Of a stretch of DNA of 64,000 nucleotides, positions 23,268-34,696 are shown one piece after another. How positions within the stretch are numbered: position 1 is the stretch's first letter; each line of letters begins with the position of its first letter. The stretch is from assembly GCA_001972305.1 (NCBI GenBank), contig BDDD01000706.1:233842-297841 (forward strand). The letters are read 5' to 3'. This DNA comes from Cephalotus follicularis. Lineage: Eukaryota > Streptophyta > Magnoliopsida > Oxalidales > Cephalotaceae. Below the pieces are notes generated by a model, which made no database searches, was not told where the DNA came from, and saw nothing but the letters and a program-made list of their open reading frames with translations. Position numbers and translations under genes: made by a program.

Positions 23268-23575
23268 GTGTTTTGGCCCCCCGTCAAGGCTTACATTTTC
23301 TGGGAACATCTATACAAGTTGAACATGAGATTGTACATACGGATGAATTATGGATGTGAATGTTTTTGCCCCCGTCAAGATTTACATTCATTGATTCATC
23401 ATGTGCTTAATGGTAGGTTAAACTTGACTCGAATACATATGGCATTCTGACCCCCGTCAAGCTCATGTGTAGACTAGAGGCAAAAGCGATGATCGGGAAT
23501 CATACTATTGTATGGTTGGCAAGAGTTTGCCTAACTGTAAGATTCACTATAGCGTTTTGGCCCCCGTCAAGGTTA
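23268..23575. repeat. Four copies of a GCCCCCGTCAAG motif in the E leader
   Basis: TTTTGGCCCCCGTCAAG-like words occur at about 23271, 23364, 23448 and 23554, 84-106 bases apart. Each is followed by divergent AT-rich text. They sit in the untranslated leader just before gag. Their role is unknown; an RNA structure or packaging element is possible. Confidence 0.7.
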
Positions 23576-23807
23576 TACTGAATATGATGCAGGACATCGA
23601 TCCCCACTTGGAAATGAGATCCATGAGACTTGAATTGTTATTTCTTGTCTCCCATAATATTTGAGGGTTATGGGATTCGCATAAAACAGTGGGAGCCTGA
23701 GAGGAAAGATACCTAAAAGATTAAAGACCAAATCTTTATGGTTTTAAACATTGAAACTGAATTTATCTGATTATTGTTATCTTTATTTTGTATCTGCAGA
23801 CATCACA

Positions 23808-24730
23808 ATGACAAACCCACTCGTTGTAATTCTTGAGAAGAATCAGCTAATAGGTTCAAATTATGTGGACTGGCTACATAATGTCAGAATTATTCTGAAT
23901 TCTGAGAACATAGATTATGTCGTAGAGGCCCCTATGTTAGCACTGCCTGCTGAAGATGCCTCAACCAAAGATCATGCCATTTATAAGAAATGGGTGGGTG
24001 ATGAAAAGAAAGTCATAAGCTACCTAATGTCATCGATGATCAATGCTCTACAAGTCCAGCATGATTCGATGCGAGACTCTAGGGCCATTCTACTGCATCT
24101 CCGGGAGTTATATGGAGAGAATGGTAGAAACGCTCAGTTCCAGCTCACGGCTGAGCTATATTGCACTTAAAAGGCTGAAGGATCTTCAGTTAATGATCAT
24201 GTGCTAAAGATGATTAATGCGATTGAACGTCTTAAAGCTCTTGGCATAATTCAGGATGTTGAATTAAGCACAGATCAGATCCTTCATTTGGTTCAACCTT
24301 CCTTCTCTGGTTTCATCACCAATTTTAACATGAATAGGATATCAGCTATTATGGCTAACCTTCTAAACATGCTGAGGGAAGCCGAAGTGAACATGTATAA
24401 GGGAAAGGCGCCCGTCATGATGATAGGACAGTCCCGTAGGCCCAAGAGGAAGGGCAAGTCCAACCTTGAGAAGGGGAAGACTAAAAATGGGATGATACCA
24501 CCACGACTGGCATCTTTCAAACCAGGGACAACCAGAACACCTAATCAGACAAAATGGCAAGCTGTTACTACACCGAACACTGTCACAAGAGTTGCACCTG
24601 CTGAGGAGTCTGCCTCAGAAGCTCATGCTAAGGGACTGTGCTTCCATTGTGGGAAGCCAGGACATTGGAAAAGGAACTGTGTGACATTATTTAGATCAAT
24701 TGGTAAAGATATGCCCTATTTGTCTTATAT
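23808..24730 (+). pseudogene. Element E gag (copia type)
   Basis: The ATG chosen at 23808 (MTNPLVVILEKNQLIGSNY) begins a copia gag (LIGSNYVDWLHNVRIIL, DHAIYKKWVGDEKKV). The upstream in-frame ATG at 23751 lies in leader-like text. TAA at 24168-24170 breaks the chain, and the same frame continues (KAEGSSVNDHVLKMI). A Lys-rich stretch at about 24405-24490 precedes a single CCHC zinc knuckle at 24639-24680 (CFHCGKPGHWKRNC), all ligands present. The knuckle binds the genomic RNA. Confidence 0.9.
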
Positions 24731-25181
24731 AGAGGTGAATATGAATATTTCAGATTCATCTTCCTGGATTTTAGACAGCGGATGTGGTACTCACATATGT
24801 TCTAATTTACAGGCCTTCACAGACAGAAGAAACCTTGAGAAGGGTGAGGAAGATTTATGGCTTGCGGATGGCTCGGTTGTTGAAGCCATAGTTGTAGGAT
24901 CAGTTAATATTTTGGTGCCTTCGGGCCAGAGTTTTGAACTCAAACAATGTGTTTATTCACCTCGCATTTTGCGTAATATTATTTCTATTCCAGCATTAGA
25001 TGCTGAAGGTTTTCATATTATTTTTAAGGACAAGTGTTGTTCTATTTTAAGAAATGATGTGATTTATGCAAAATGTTTCCTTCATGATAGATTATATATA
25101 TTGAGTAAACATGAGACAGTTTTCAATATACAAAAACACAATAAAAGAAAGAGAGACGAAGGTAATCACTCTTACCTATAG
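24731..25181 (+). pseudogene. Element E protease (copia type)
   Basis: Retropepsin. The active-site block WILDSGCGTHIC has its catalytic Asp codon at 24774-24776. The flap-like region LADGS follows, then the distal ILRNIISIPALDAEGF block typical of copia proteases. The frame runs into a stop at 25179-25181. The integrase reading continues in another frame from about 25150, so one small indel separates protease from integrase. Confidence 0.88.
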
Positions 25182-26560
25182 GCACAACAGACTTGGTCAT
25201 ATAAGTGAGAATAGAGTTCGCAGATTGATCTCGGATGGATATTTTGAAATTTCAAGGTATCAACAGTTTCCAACTTCTGAGCCCTATCTTAAAAGTAAAA
25301 TGACCAAATCTCCCTTCACATGGAAAGGGGAAAAGTCCCCAGAACTGTTGGGTCTAGTGCACACTAATGTGTGTGGATCGATGACAGTGGATGCCAGAGG
25401 TGGATATTCCTACTTCATAACCTTTACTGATGATCATTCTCGTTTCGGTTATTTGTACCTCATGCGGCACAAATCTAAAGCCTTTGAAAAGTTCAAAGAA
25501 TTCAGACAAGAAGTAGAAAAACATACTGGTAAAAGTCTGAAGACTCGTTGATGAGATCGAGGTGGTGAGTATCTACACCGAGTTTTTAACTTATCTAAGA
25601 GATAATGGGATTATCTCTCAGTGGATGCCTGCGGGAACACCACAGCATAATGGTGTGTCTGAAATGAGAAATCGTACCTTGCTTGACATGATGCGGAGCA
25701 TGATGAGTAATGCCCAACTTCCACTATCTTTCTGGGGTTATGCCTTGGAGACTATTGTTCTCATAATAAACAGGACTCTAACAAAATCTGCTCCCAAGAC
25801 TCCATATGAGATATGGAACAGGAAGAAACCCAATCTTAGTTATATAAGGATATGGGGCTTCCCTGCATATGTCAAGCAGGCAGCAGCATATAAATTGGAA
25901 TCTAGGTCTATAAAATGTAAACTTGTGGGATATCCTAAAGAAACAAGAGGATATTATTTCTAGGGATAAGTCCATTTTTGCCCCCTGAACTTTACACGTT
26001 GTGTCTCGTTGGTCCCCAAACTTTTTTTCGTGTCAAAGTTGCCCCCAAACTCTTTTCCGTTGATCACCGTCAAATTTTCCGTCCAAAATCACCGTTAAGC
26101 GACACGTGGTAGGCAAAAATTACCGTTAAGTGACACGTGGCCCTCGCCATTGCCTGCCACGTGTCACTTAACGGTAATTTTGGACGGAAAATTTGACGGA
26201 AGACAACGGTGACGAACGGAGAAGAGTTTGGGGGCAACTTTGACACGAAAAAAAGTTCGGGGACCAACGAGACACAACGTGTAAAGTTCAGGGGGTAAAA
26301 ATGGATTTAACCCTTATTTCTATTACCCACCTGACAACGAAGTGTTTGTAGCAAGGCAATCTACTTTTCTTGATATGGGGCTAGATGAACGATCTACTAA
26401 ACCACAAGTTGAGGACTTGTCCAATCCTGTTCAAATTGATGTTCCTGAAATGTCAGCTACCACAGATACACAAACTCTACGTAGAACTACCCGAATACCT
26501 AGGGAACCTAAGAGATACTATGGTAGTTTTCTCATTGAAGGAACCCAAGAGGTAAACCTC
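25150..26560 (+). pseudogene. Element E integrase (copia type), split by a foldback transposon
   Basis: The N-terminal zinc-binding region starts HNRLGHISENRVRRLI. The core has HTNVCGSM, YFITFTDDHSRFGYLYLMRHKS and, after a frameshift at about 25550, GTPQHNGVSEMRNRTLLDM with the catalytic Glu. The C-terminal ..IRIWGFPAYVK and VGYPKETRGYYF blocks lead up to 25962. There the 351-bp transposon is inserted, and the chain resumes at 26314 in the expected place. The second catalytic Asp region falls in the frameshifted patch at about 25551-25620. Confidence 0.9.
25963..26313. mobile_element. 351-bp foldback (MITE-like) DNA transposon in E integrase
   Basis: Ends GGGATAAGTCCATTTTTGCC and, inverted at the other end, GGTTAAATCCATTTTTACC (with GGG/CCC tips). 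The whole element is a long inverted repeat of about 150 bp arms: CCCCCTGAAC..., GTCTCGTTGGTCCCC, GACACGTGG all recur inverted. TTATTTCTA flanks it on both sides (25954-25962 and 26314-26322), a perfect 9-bp duplication as made by Mutator-like transposases. There is no coding capacity. Confidence 0.93.
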
Positions 26561-27560
26561 ATGAATGATGATTCGGTTAGCTATAAAGAATCCATATGTG
26601 ATATGGACTCGGAGAAGTGGCTTAAATCCATGAATTCTGAAATGGAATCCATGTACTCCAATCAAGTTTGGAATCTAGTGGATGCACCCAAAGGGGTTAA
26701 ACCCTTAGGTTGCAATTGGATTTTCAAAAGGAAGCTTAGAGACGATGGAAAGGTGAAGACCTTCAAAGCTAGGCTTGTAGCCAAATGTTACAGTCAACGG
26801 GAAGGGATTGATTATGAGGAAACTTTCTCTATCGTAGCCATGCTTAAATCCATTCAGATTTTACTTGCTATAGCTGCACATTTTGACTATGAGGTATGGC
26901 AAATGGATGTGAAAACTACTTTTCTCAATGAAAACATTGATGAAGACATATATATGACTCAACCTGAGGGTTTCATATCCACTGGTGAGGACCAGAAAGT
27001 GTGCAAACTTTAAAAGTTCATTTATGGACTAAAGCAAGCTTCGAGAAGTTGGAACATCCGATTCGATGAGACCATCAAAGAGTTTTATTTCATAAAAAAT
27101 TGAGACAAACCATGTGTGTATAAAAAGGTTAGTGGGAGCTCACAGACTTTTCTAGTATTGTACATTGACGATATACTCCTTCTAGGAAATGATGTGATCA
27201 TGTTGTCGAACGTAAAGGCCTGGTTATCCATAGTTTTCTCCATGAAAGACTTGGGAGAAGCTTCCTATATCCTGGGAATAAAGGTCTATAGGGATAGATC
27301 AAAAAGGATGATAGGCTTATCCAGTCTTTGTACATTGACAGAGTGCTTAAGCAGTTTAGCATGGAAAATTCTAAGAGAGGTTACATGCCTCTATGTCATG
27401 GGATTTCACTTTCTAAACAGATGTCTCCCAAGACAGATGAAGAAATATAGAGGATGATGCACATTCCATATGCTTCAGCAATTGGAAGTGTCATGTATGC
27501 TATGCTTTTCACTAGATCAGATATCGCATATGCTGTAAGTGTTACAAGTAGATATCAGTC
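26560..27560 (+). pseudogene. Element E reverse transcriptase (copia type)
   Basis: Begins WLKSMNSEMESMYSNQVW, then GCNWIFKRKL, KARLVAKCYSQREGIDYEETFS and QMDVKTTFLNENIDEDIYM. TAA at 27011-27013 replaces a codon just before KFIYGLKQASRSW. The catalytic Y-I-D-D is at 27161-27172. Distal blocks (KDLGEASYILGIKVYRDRS) are readable, then frameshifts follow at about 27330-27460, before the ASAIGSVMYAMLFTRSDIAYAV block. The active-site residues are kept, but the chain is broken. Confidence 0.92.
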
Positions 27561-28110
27561 AGATCCATGTGCGTAACACTGGAAGGCTGTCAAAGATATC
27601 CTCAAGTACCTTAACATGACTAAGGATTTATTCTTAATGTATGGAGGAAAGGGTTTGAAGATTGAGGGTTATACTAACTCTAATTTTCAGACATATGTGG
27701 ATGATTCAAAATCAACCACGGGGTTTGTGTTCACCTTGAATGGTGGAGCAGTGAGCTTGAAGAGTTCCAGCAGCCCACCACTACGGATTCTGTGACAGAA
27801 GCTGAATACAATGCGGCACCGGAAGCTGCCAAGGAAGGTGTATGGATGAAGAAGTTCATCAAAGATTTGGGTGTAGTTCCTGACATTGATGATCTGGTAT
27901 CTTTATACTGTGATAACAATGGAGCGATAGCGTAGTCCAAGAAACCAAGATCGTACTCAAAGTCTAAACACATTCTTAGGCATTTTCATCTTATACATGA
28001 GATCGTTGATCATGGAGATATAAAAGTGGAACGAGTTCCAAGTGAAGACAACATTGTAGACCCGCTTACTAAAGGATTATCAAAGGCGATATTTGACTGA
28101 CACCTTAATG
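27561..28110 (+). pseudogene. Element E RNase H (copia type)
   Basis: KDILKYLNMTKDLFLMYGG leads into RNase H. Typical copia blocks follow: GYTNSNFQTYVDDSKSTTGFVF, the SVTEAEYNAA block with its Glu at about 27795, YCDNNGAIA and KSKHILRHFHLIHEIV. A frameshift lies at about 27770 and a TAG at about 27933. The C-terminal DPLTKGLSKAIFD block ends at about 28100, next to the polypurine tract. Confidence 0.88.
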
Positions 28111-28149
28111 CTATGAGTGTGAGACACTGTGGCAATTGGCTTTAGTCCT

Positions 28150-28160
28150 TAGTGGGAGAT
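28150..28160 (+). other. Polypurine tract of element E
   Basis: AGTGGGAGAT-type tract immediately before the 3' LTR start TGTTAGAG, the usual plant copia arrangement. Confidence 0.75.
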
Positions 28161-29792
28161 TGTTAGAGATAAAGTCCTACAAGCCAGTGCTAAGCTTGTA
28201 TTTACTATATATTGTATAAACGATTTATAAATTCAATAAATATGTTTATGTTTTATCAATGGCTATGAGTTCATTTCTTTAATGCATGATTAATAATAAA
28301 TAAATGTCCGGGAATAAAGTTAGAAAACCAAGTTCATGATGAAATCATGATGTGAGAGTTGGGATCTCGGTATACTTTATTTCGAATCTTCCTGGTCATA
28401 GAATTGACACTCAGGGCATGATCAATCCGGATAGACCAGCACGTACTGTCAGATCTGTAAGCAGAGGGTGACTGATCTCACACTCACTCGCATGGTCGAT
28501 GCTACGATAACTAAGGTGACTGTTGATAAAATATCTGTATGGAGTTCTACTTACATGTCAGACAGAATTCCAGTTTTATAGCAGTGCATGCGGTCCTTGG
28601 ACATGAGCCGTCACTGGATGTCTTGTGCATAGAATGTTGTGTTTTGATGATGCTTAAATACATATTCGATGAAGTGTATACAAGCATTAGTTGGATAAGG
28701 TACGCTTATGTATGGAGGCATGTGAACTGGCAGCAATGAATCCATTGCTTCTAGTAAAAGAAGATTATGCTCAGGATGATTTTCGTTAGCAATTAAGCGC
28801 CTAGCCAGGCTAGCCACGATATCAAGAGTGTGATATCATTGGTTGAATATTAGAGGAGCACCTCTAATATTATTTAGGCTAATGAAAGATAGTCACGAGG
28901 CTAAAGATTAAATTATTGGGGTCTGATATAATCCGTACCCTAGATTTAATCAAAGCATTGTCAATGGAAGGACTATACGTGCATGTACCTGTACATAGTG
29001 GTTCGCAGATAATTTATATTACCTGGGGGCCGTTATGCATTGCTAGATATCGATGTCGATGTCGACCAGTAGGATGCCCGAGATTAAATTGATAAATTAA
29101 TCTTAGAAGAAAATAATTAAAAGAGTTTTAATTCAAAATGTCTGAGAGAATATTTTTATGTGATAATAGATATTTAATCGGATAATCATGAGCGTCATGA
29201 TTTAATCCTACAGCCAGTGTAATAGTGAACCCATAGTGTCACACACAATACAGGCTGATATTTTCAACACCGTACGAGAGAAAAATAATTGGGATAGTAT
29301 TTCCTAATTATAATTAATAAGATTAATTACCCTTAATGAGATTAAGGAAAGTAGATGTCTAAAAGGAAAGGAAGTCCTTTTTAAAGAGTAGGGTTGGCTA
29401 TATAAGGAGACTATGAGATTGTCTAGGAGCAATTTTTGGAAAAATGTTTTCTCTCTTCTATCTAACCCTAGTAGCCTCTCTGCTCTCTCTATCTACTGAA
29501 CGCGTTTTTCTTGGAGAAAGAAAACACAGTAGCCGTTCTTCAAGTGTTGAAAGCTTGTGAAGCTTTTGTGTTGGAGATTGAAGTTTGGTGTGGATACCTT
29601 GGAGGCCTTCTACACTTGGAGGCTAGAACTATTTTAAAGAAACAAGGAACATGTGCTTTTGGAAGCAAGAAGACGCAAAAGAAGAAGGAAGGAGCCGCTC
29701 CAATCATGTGACTAATTCTGTATACTAATCCTTGGTTTATATATATACTACTATATATACTATATATAATAATATATATTATACTATACATA

Positions 29793-29825
<33 letters not shown>

Positions 29826-29960
29826 CTGCATATGTATGTTCACAAGATCCTGCGTATGAATCATATGGCTTGATAATCGTGAGATGATAACACAATATAT
29901 ATACATTAGGTTTATTTGCATATAGATATTTTATTGTTTGGTCGCCATAAGGTTCCAACA
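28161..29960 (+). repeat. 3' LTR of element E
   Basis: An uninterrupted 1800-bp LTR. It gives the empty site for solo LTR F (GGTCTGATATAATCCG at about 28918-28935). It is longer than the net 5' copy mainly because of a TA-rich microsatellite near 29740-29824. The TATA box is at 29399-29406. Confidence 0.93.
29796..29824. repeat. (TA)n microsatellite in the E 3' LTR
   Basis: About 14 TA dinucleotides, in a wider TA-rich patch from 29740. The equivalent place in the 5' LTR (about 21890-21912) has only a short TG/TA run, so the array grew after insertion. Confidence 0.9.
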
Positions 29961-30530
29961 GGACCTTCACAGCGAAGGGATACTGGCAAGAGCATCCTTA
30001 CTCAGACAGATGTTCCGGAGTCTACTTCTGTTATCGAATGTATACTTTACATTTATGGATTTTCTACTAGAGTGTTGTTAGATCCGAGAGCATCACATTC
30101 ATTTATTGCTTCCCAATTTGTATCTTGTTTAGATATGACCCCCGATTTCATGCCATATATGATTGATGTGAGTACACCTGCTGGAGATTCCATGTGTACA
30201 GATTCTGTGCATAAGTGTTGCGAGATTTCTATGGCGGGGATTCCATTATATGCAGATCTCATTATGTTACCCATTCGAGACTTCGATGTCATCTTGGGTA
30301 TGGAATGGGTGTCAGCTCATTGTGCTCGTATGGATTGTTATAGCCAGATAGTGGATTTTTTTCTACCCGATGGTACTACTTTCCAGTTTGCGGGAGACAA
30401 AGGGTTTTCTACACCGATCATATCCTTCACTCGTGCAGTGAGGTATCTTGAGAAAGGATGCCAAGGGTATCTAGCTTATGTGATTGATAGTAGGAAAGAG
30501 AAGGGATTAAGCATTGAGGAGATCCCTATT
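29961..30530 (+). pseudogene. Element A protease
   Basis: Resumes at the GGACC duplication in step with gag. The active-site block reads [10 protein letters not shown], with the Asp codon at 30081-30083. The usual Ser-Gly after it are Pro-Arg, so the site is very likely dead. The closing block [15 protein letters not shown] is present. The frame is open through into RT (to 30990). Confidence 0.88.
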
Positions 30531-31880
30531 GTGAATGAATTTCCTGATGTGTTTCCTGCAGATTTGGTATCGTTGTCGTCGAAGAGGAATATGGAGTTTG
30601 TTATTGATATTGTACCTGGTACAACTCCCATTTCTAAGGCACAGTACAGAATGGCCCCTGCAGAATTGAGGGAGTTGAAAGTACAATTGCAATATTTGAT
30701 TGACAAAGGTTTAGTTCGACCTAGTGTTTTCCCGTGGGGTGAACCATTACTGTTTGTGAAGAAGAAAGATGGGTCGATGAGACTTTGTATTGATTACCGG
30801 ATGCTGAATAAAGCAACGATTAAGAACAAGTATCCTCTTCCACACATTGAGGAATTTTTCAACCAGTTACAAGGATCGAGGGTATTCTCTAAACTTGATT
30901 TGAGATCGGGTTATCATCAGCTGAGTGTATGGGAAGGAGATATTGAAAAGACTGCCTTTCGAACACGATATGTCACTATGAGTTCCTCGTAATGCCGTTT
31001 GATGTTACCACTGCACTGGCAGCGTTCATGTCCTTGATGAACAATGTTTTTTGACCATATCTAGATCAATTTGTTGTAATATTTATTGATGACATACTGA
31101 TATATTCGAAGAATGAGGAGGAACATGCATGCCATCTGAGAGTAGTTTTGCATATTCTCATAGAACAGTGTTTGTACACAAAGTTCAATAAGTGTGAATT
31201 TTGGCTTGATCATGTGATCTTTCTTGGTCACATAGTTTCTGGAGAAGGTTTGGCGGTGGATCCGTCAAAGACTGAGGTTGTCTAGGACTGGTCACAATCG
31301 AAAAATGTAACCGAGGTATGCAGTTTCCTTGGATTGACGGTTATTATCGGAGGTTCATCCAGAACTTTTTGAGAATATCCGCACCATTGACACGGTTGAC
31401 CCAAAAGAAGACCTTATTTATCTGGGATGGAGACTGTGAGGCTGGTTTCCAAGAGTTGAAGGATAGGTTGATTTTTGCCCCTATCTTGGCATTGCCTAAG
31501 GGTAGTGAAGATTTTGCTCTGTATAGCGATGCTTCGGGTAGAGGTTTGGGTTACGTATTGATGCAACGAGGTAGGGTGATTGCCTATGCTTCAAGGAAGC
31601 TAAAACCTTATAAATAAAATTACCCAACGCATGATCTCGAATTGGCTGCTATTGTCTTTGCTCTTCAGAAATGGAGACACTATTTATATGGAGCACAATT
31701 TGAGATATTCACGAATCATAAGAGTTTGAAGTACTTGTTCTGCCAAGACGAATAGAATATGAGGCAGAATAGATGGGTTGAATTCTTCAATGACTATGAT
31801 TGTAATATTCAGTACCACCCAGGGAAAGCAAATGTTGTTGCTAATGCCTTGAGTCGTAAGGCTATGATAGCTAGTACGAT
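30531..31880 (+). pseudogene. Element A reverse transcriptase and RNase H
   Basis: RT blocks [29 protein letters not shown] and [13 protein letters not shown] are open to 30990, where a 1-2 bp change after FRTRY shifts the frame. MPFDVTTA and the catalytic F-I-D-D (31082-31093) follow. A TGA at about 31051 and a TAG at about 31283 break it. RNase H has [29 protein letters not shown], and a TAA at 31615-31617. The block [16 protein letters not shown] and the [12 protein letters not shown] end close it; the Asp in VADALSR is Asn here. Confidence 0.9.
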
Positions 31881-33379
31881 GGTGTCTCAGTGGAGAATGT
31901 TGGAAGATTTCCAAAGATGGACTCCATTTGCACGATCCCCTGGGATCCTCGTTGCTAGTCTTTGAGCTCAGCCAGCATTGCTTGGTGAGATTAAGAATGC
32001 TCGGATGTATGATCCTGAATTGCAGAAGATTAGAGAGAGTCTGGGATCGGGGCTTGATTTTTCAGATGCATTCTGATGGTATACTGAGATATCGAGGATG
32101 GGTTTGTCTTCCGAATGATGATGGGTTGAAGAGTGAGCTACTTTATGAGGCTCACAAATCTCAATATAGTATTCACCCTGGTAGTACGAATATGTATCAG
32201 GATATGAAGCAGAATTATTGGTGGGCCGATCTGAAGTGGGAGATTGCAGAATATGTTGCTAAGTGCTTGACTTGTCAGAAAGTCAAGGCTGAACACCAAA
32301 GATTGACAGGATTGTTGCAATCATTGCTAGTAGCGGAAAGGAAATGGGAACACGTGACTATGGATTTTGTTTCTGGTTTTTCGTTGACTCAGAATCGTCA
32401 TATTGATAGGCTCACGAAATCAGCTCACTTTCTACCTACACATGTTACGGATTCAGGGAGCAAGTTGGCTCGGATGTATATTAAGGAAATTGTGAGACTG
32501 CATGGTGTTCCTGTGAGTATTGTGTGTGATCAAGATTCGATCTTTACTTCCAATTTTGGAAGAGATTTCAGACAGCTTTTGGAACCAAGCTGAATTTTAG
32601 CACAGCTTTTCATCCCCAGGCAGACGGACAGTCAGAGCTTACTATCCAGACTTTGGAAGATATGCTCTGAGCTTGTGTTATTATTTTATTGGTACTTTGG
32701 AGGATCATATCCCCTTGATAGAGTTTTCATACAATAACAGTTACCACTCGAGCATTGGTATGGCTCCGTACGAAGCTCTTTATGCACAGAAATGTGGGTC
32801 ACCTATCTGTTGGGATGAAGTTGGTGAACGACCGATACTTGGATTGGATCTTGTTGAGGAGACTACAGGGAAAGTCAAGGTGATTATAGAGAGACTGCTT
32901 ACAGCTCAGAGTCGGCAGAAGAGTTATGTCGACAGTGTAAAGAGGAGACCTTTGACTTTTGATGTCGGAGATCATGTATTTTTGAAAGTATCTCCTTGGA
33001 AGGGTGTCCAAAGGTTTGGGGAAAATGGCAAGCTAGCTCCATGCTATATTTGTCCTTTTCAGATTCTTGAGAGAGTTGCAGAGGTGGCATACCAGCTCAC
33101 TTTGCCTCCTGTATTGTCTGGTTACATGATGTTTTTCATGTATCTATGTTATGCGGTTACGTCCGAGATCCATCATATATCTTGGATTATGACTCGATAT
33201 CAATGCAAGATGATCTTTCCTGCGAAGAATTTCCTGTGAGGATTCTGGATTGGAAGACTCAAGTGTTGAGGAACCGAACCATTCCCATGGTGAAGGTTCA
33301 ATGGCAGTTCCATCATCCTGATGAAGGGACGTGGGAACGTGAAGATGATGTTCGGGAACGTTACCCTCATCTATTCTAG
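31881..33379 (+). pseudogene. Element A integrase with chromodomain-like tail
   Basis: Unlike B it keeps the full zinc-binding HHCC finger at about 32146-32280 (EAHKSQYSIHPG to CLTCQKVKAEH). The core blocks are [20 protein letters not shown] and [14 protein letters not shown], the last with a frameshift at about 32570. A short deletion after QNRH removes the usual VWVVVDRLTKS start. TGA at about 32669 and an indel at about 33130 break it further. The tail ends HHPDEGTWEREDDVRERYPHLF at 33379, the chromodomain-like module of chromoviruses. Confidence 0.9.
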
Positions 33380-33409
33380 AAATGTTAAAGTTCAAGGACA
33401 AATTCTTTG

Positions 33410-33422
33410 AAGGAGGGGGGAT
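33410..33422 (+). other. Polypurine tract of element A
   Basis: AAGGAGGGGGGAT directly before TGTAATGTCCC, at the expected place. Confidence 0.75.
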
Positions 33423-34490
33423 TGTAATGTCCCAATTTTCCATTTAATGTATTATTATATTCTCATTGTAATTTAAATGATGAATTAATGAGAATTATGA
33501 ATTTTTAGCTTAATGTTGAATTCTGAATGGAAAGTGTCAAGGAATGCTGTATTGAATTGAAAAAATACAATGAAAGAGACGCTTGAGCGTCGACGCAAGA
33601 GATAGCATCGACGCCAGGGAACAAAGAGGTGCGCTTAAGGCTGTTTGCCTTAAGGCATTGACGCCAAGTGGTAGCGTCGACGCCCATCGATGGGGAACTA
33701 AAAAAAGTAGGAGTTAACGTAGTTCGTGGAGCCTGTTAGTGCTAAGGTAGATGGTCAACGCCAAAGGGTTGACGTCGATGCCAAAAATTGTCGATAGAAT
33801 GAGTTAAAACACTGACAGAAGACGTGTGAAGGACAAGTGTGAGACACTTTACCAGTTCCCCATGACCTGCAATGACAAAAAGTAAAAAGGGAAGTGATTG
33901 ATGGGTGTCATGCGGACAAAGAGAGGAGAGAGAAGAAGAGATGTGGGTTCCCCACAAAGCATTCTTCTTCTTCTTCTCCTCACGGCACCTGGAAAGAAAA
34001 TGCACCGGAGAAAAGAGAAAGAAAGATGGAGGGAAAACGAGAGAGAAAGGAGGGAGAAGTAAACCGCAAGCTTGAACTGTAAGCTTCGAAGCTCGGACCA
34101 GTTGGAGTCGAGCTCAGATTTGGAGTTGCTGCCAAACTTGGAAGCTCGAAGAGCACTCCAGAACAGCCACTTGAAGAGGTGGAATACGATTCCTAACTTG
34201 GAATCAAAGGTAGGGATTATATAACTGTATTTTTTAGTTCAGTTATAATAAGTGTTCATTGATGTGATGCAAGAAAGAAATGGTAGAAACGAATCTGTGT
34301 ATGATTGCATTTTTCCATTGGAGTTATTCTATGGATTTTAAGAATGAAAATGAATTGATTTGCATGCGTCGTCTTGCTTGTTTCCACTGGGTTTGAGTCA
34401 TTGTTGTGCATTATAATGGAAAAGACACAATTATGGTTTCACAGATGTTGATGCCTAGAGGTACGCATCAACGCCTTGGCCTGTTGTACG
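33423..34490 (+). repeat. 3' LTR of element A, truncated
   Basis: Matches 855-1930 of the 5' LTR, with GCGTCGACGCC-type words and the same stretch of AAGAAAGAAATGGTAGAAAC text. It stops at 34490, where element C begins. The remaining 1.6 kb or so is not found right of C. Confidence 0.9.
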
Positions 34491-34689
34491 TGTAATGCCC
34501 CTATATGTTTTGTAGAGAGTTGGTATTGGGCTTAAAAGAACTATTCTTCTCTTTGGGCCAGATTCAGAATTGGACTTGGGAAGATTTAGTTGGGCTTGTA
34601 AAGAAAGAAGAGGAGTAGCCTAATTGGTTGAAGTCAGCCCGTTCTTAGTGGGAAACGCCTGGGAGATTCTGGAACCTTCATCACATGGT

Positions 34690-34696
34690 TATAAAG
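34690..34696 (+). promoter_or_regulatory. TATA box of the element C 5' LTR
   Basis: TATAAAG in GGTTATAAAGAGAAG, conserved in the 3' LTR at 41737-41743. It is the likely core promoter of the element. Confidence 0.6.

Larger units (their letters stand above)
17565..29960 (+). mobile_element. Element E: Ty1/copia LTR retrotransposon inserted in element A
   Basis: LTRs start TGTTAGAGATAAA (17565 and 28161) and end GGTTCCAACA (22037 and 29960). GGACC occurs at 17560-17564 and again at 29961-29965, a perfect target-site duplication, and the gag-protease text of A continues across it. Pol order is protease, integrase, RT, RNase H, which is diagnostic of copia. After subtracting solo LTR F and the foldback transposon, E is about 9.3 kb. 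It has a nonsense codon in gag, frameshifts in integrase, and stops in RT and RNase H, so it is defective. Confidence 0.94.
855..34490 (+). mobile_element. Element A: Ty3/gypsy (Tekay-like) LTR retrotransposon, host of nested insertions
   Basis: The outermost element of the stack. Its LTR starts with TGTAATGTCCC at 855 and again at 33423, and the two copies agree closely for about 1 kb. Between them, interrupted by three insertions (B, D and E), lie in order the primer-binding site, gag with two zinc knuckles, protease, reverse transcriptase, RNase H, integrase and a C-terminal chromodomain-like block. After removing B, D and E with their duplicated target bases, about 8.5 kb of A remain. The missing part is the last 1.6 kb or so of the 3' LTR, cut at element C. 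Several in-frame stops and frameshifts mean it is not autonomous. The Tekay-like assignment comes from the integrase C-terminal motif (ATWERE followed by RYPHLF) and is inference from family knowledge. Confidence 0.9.
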
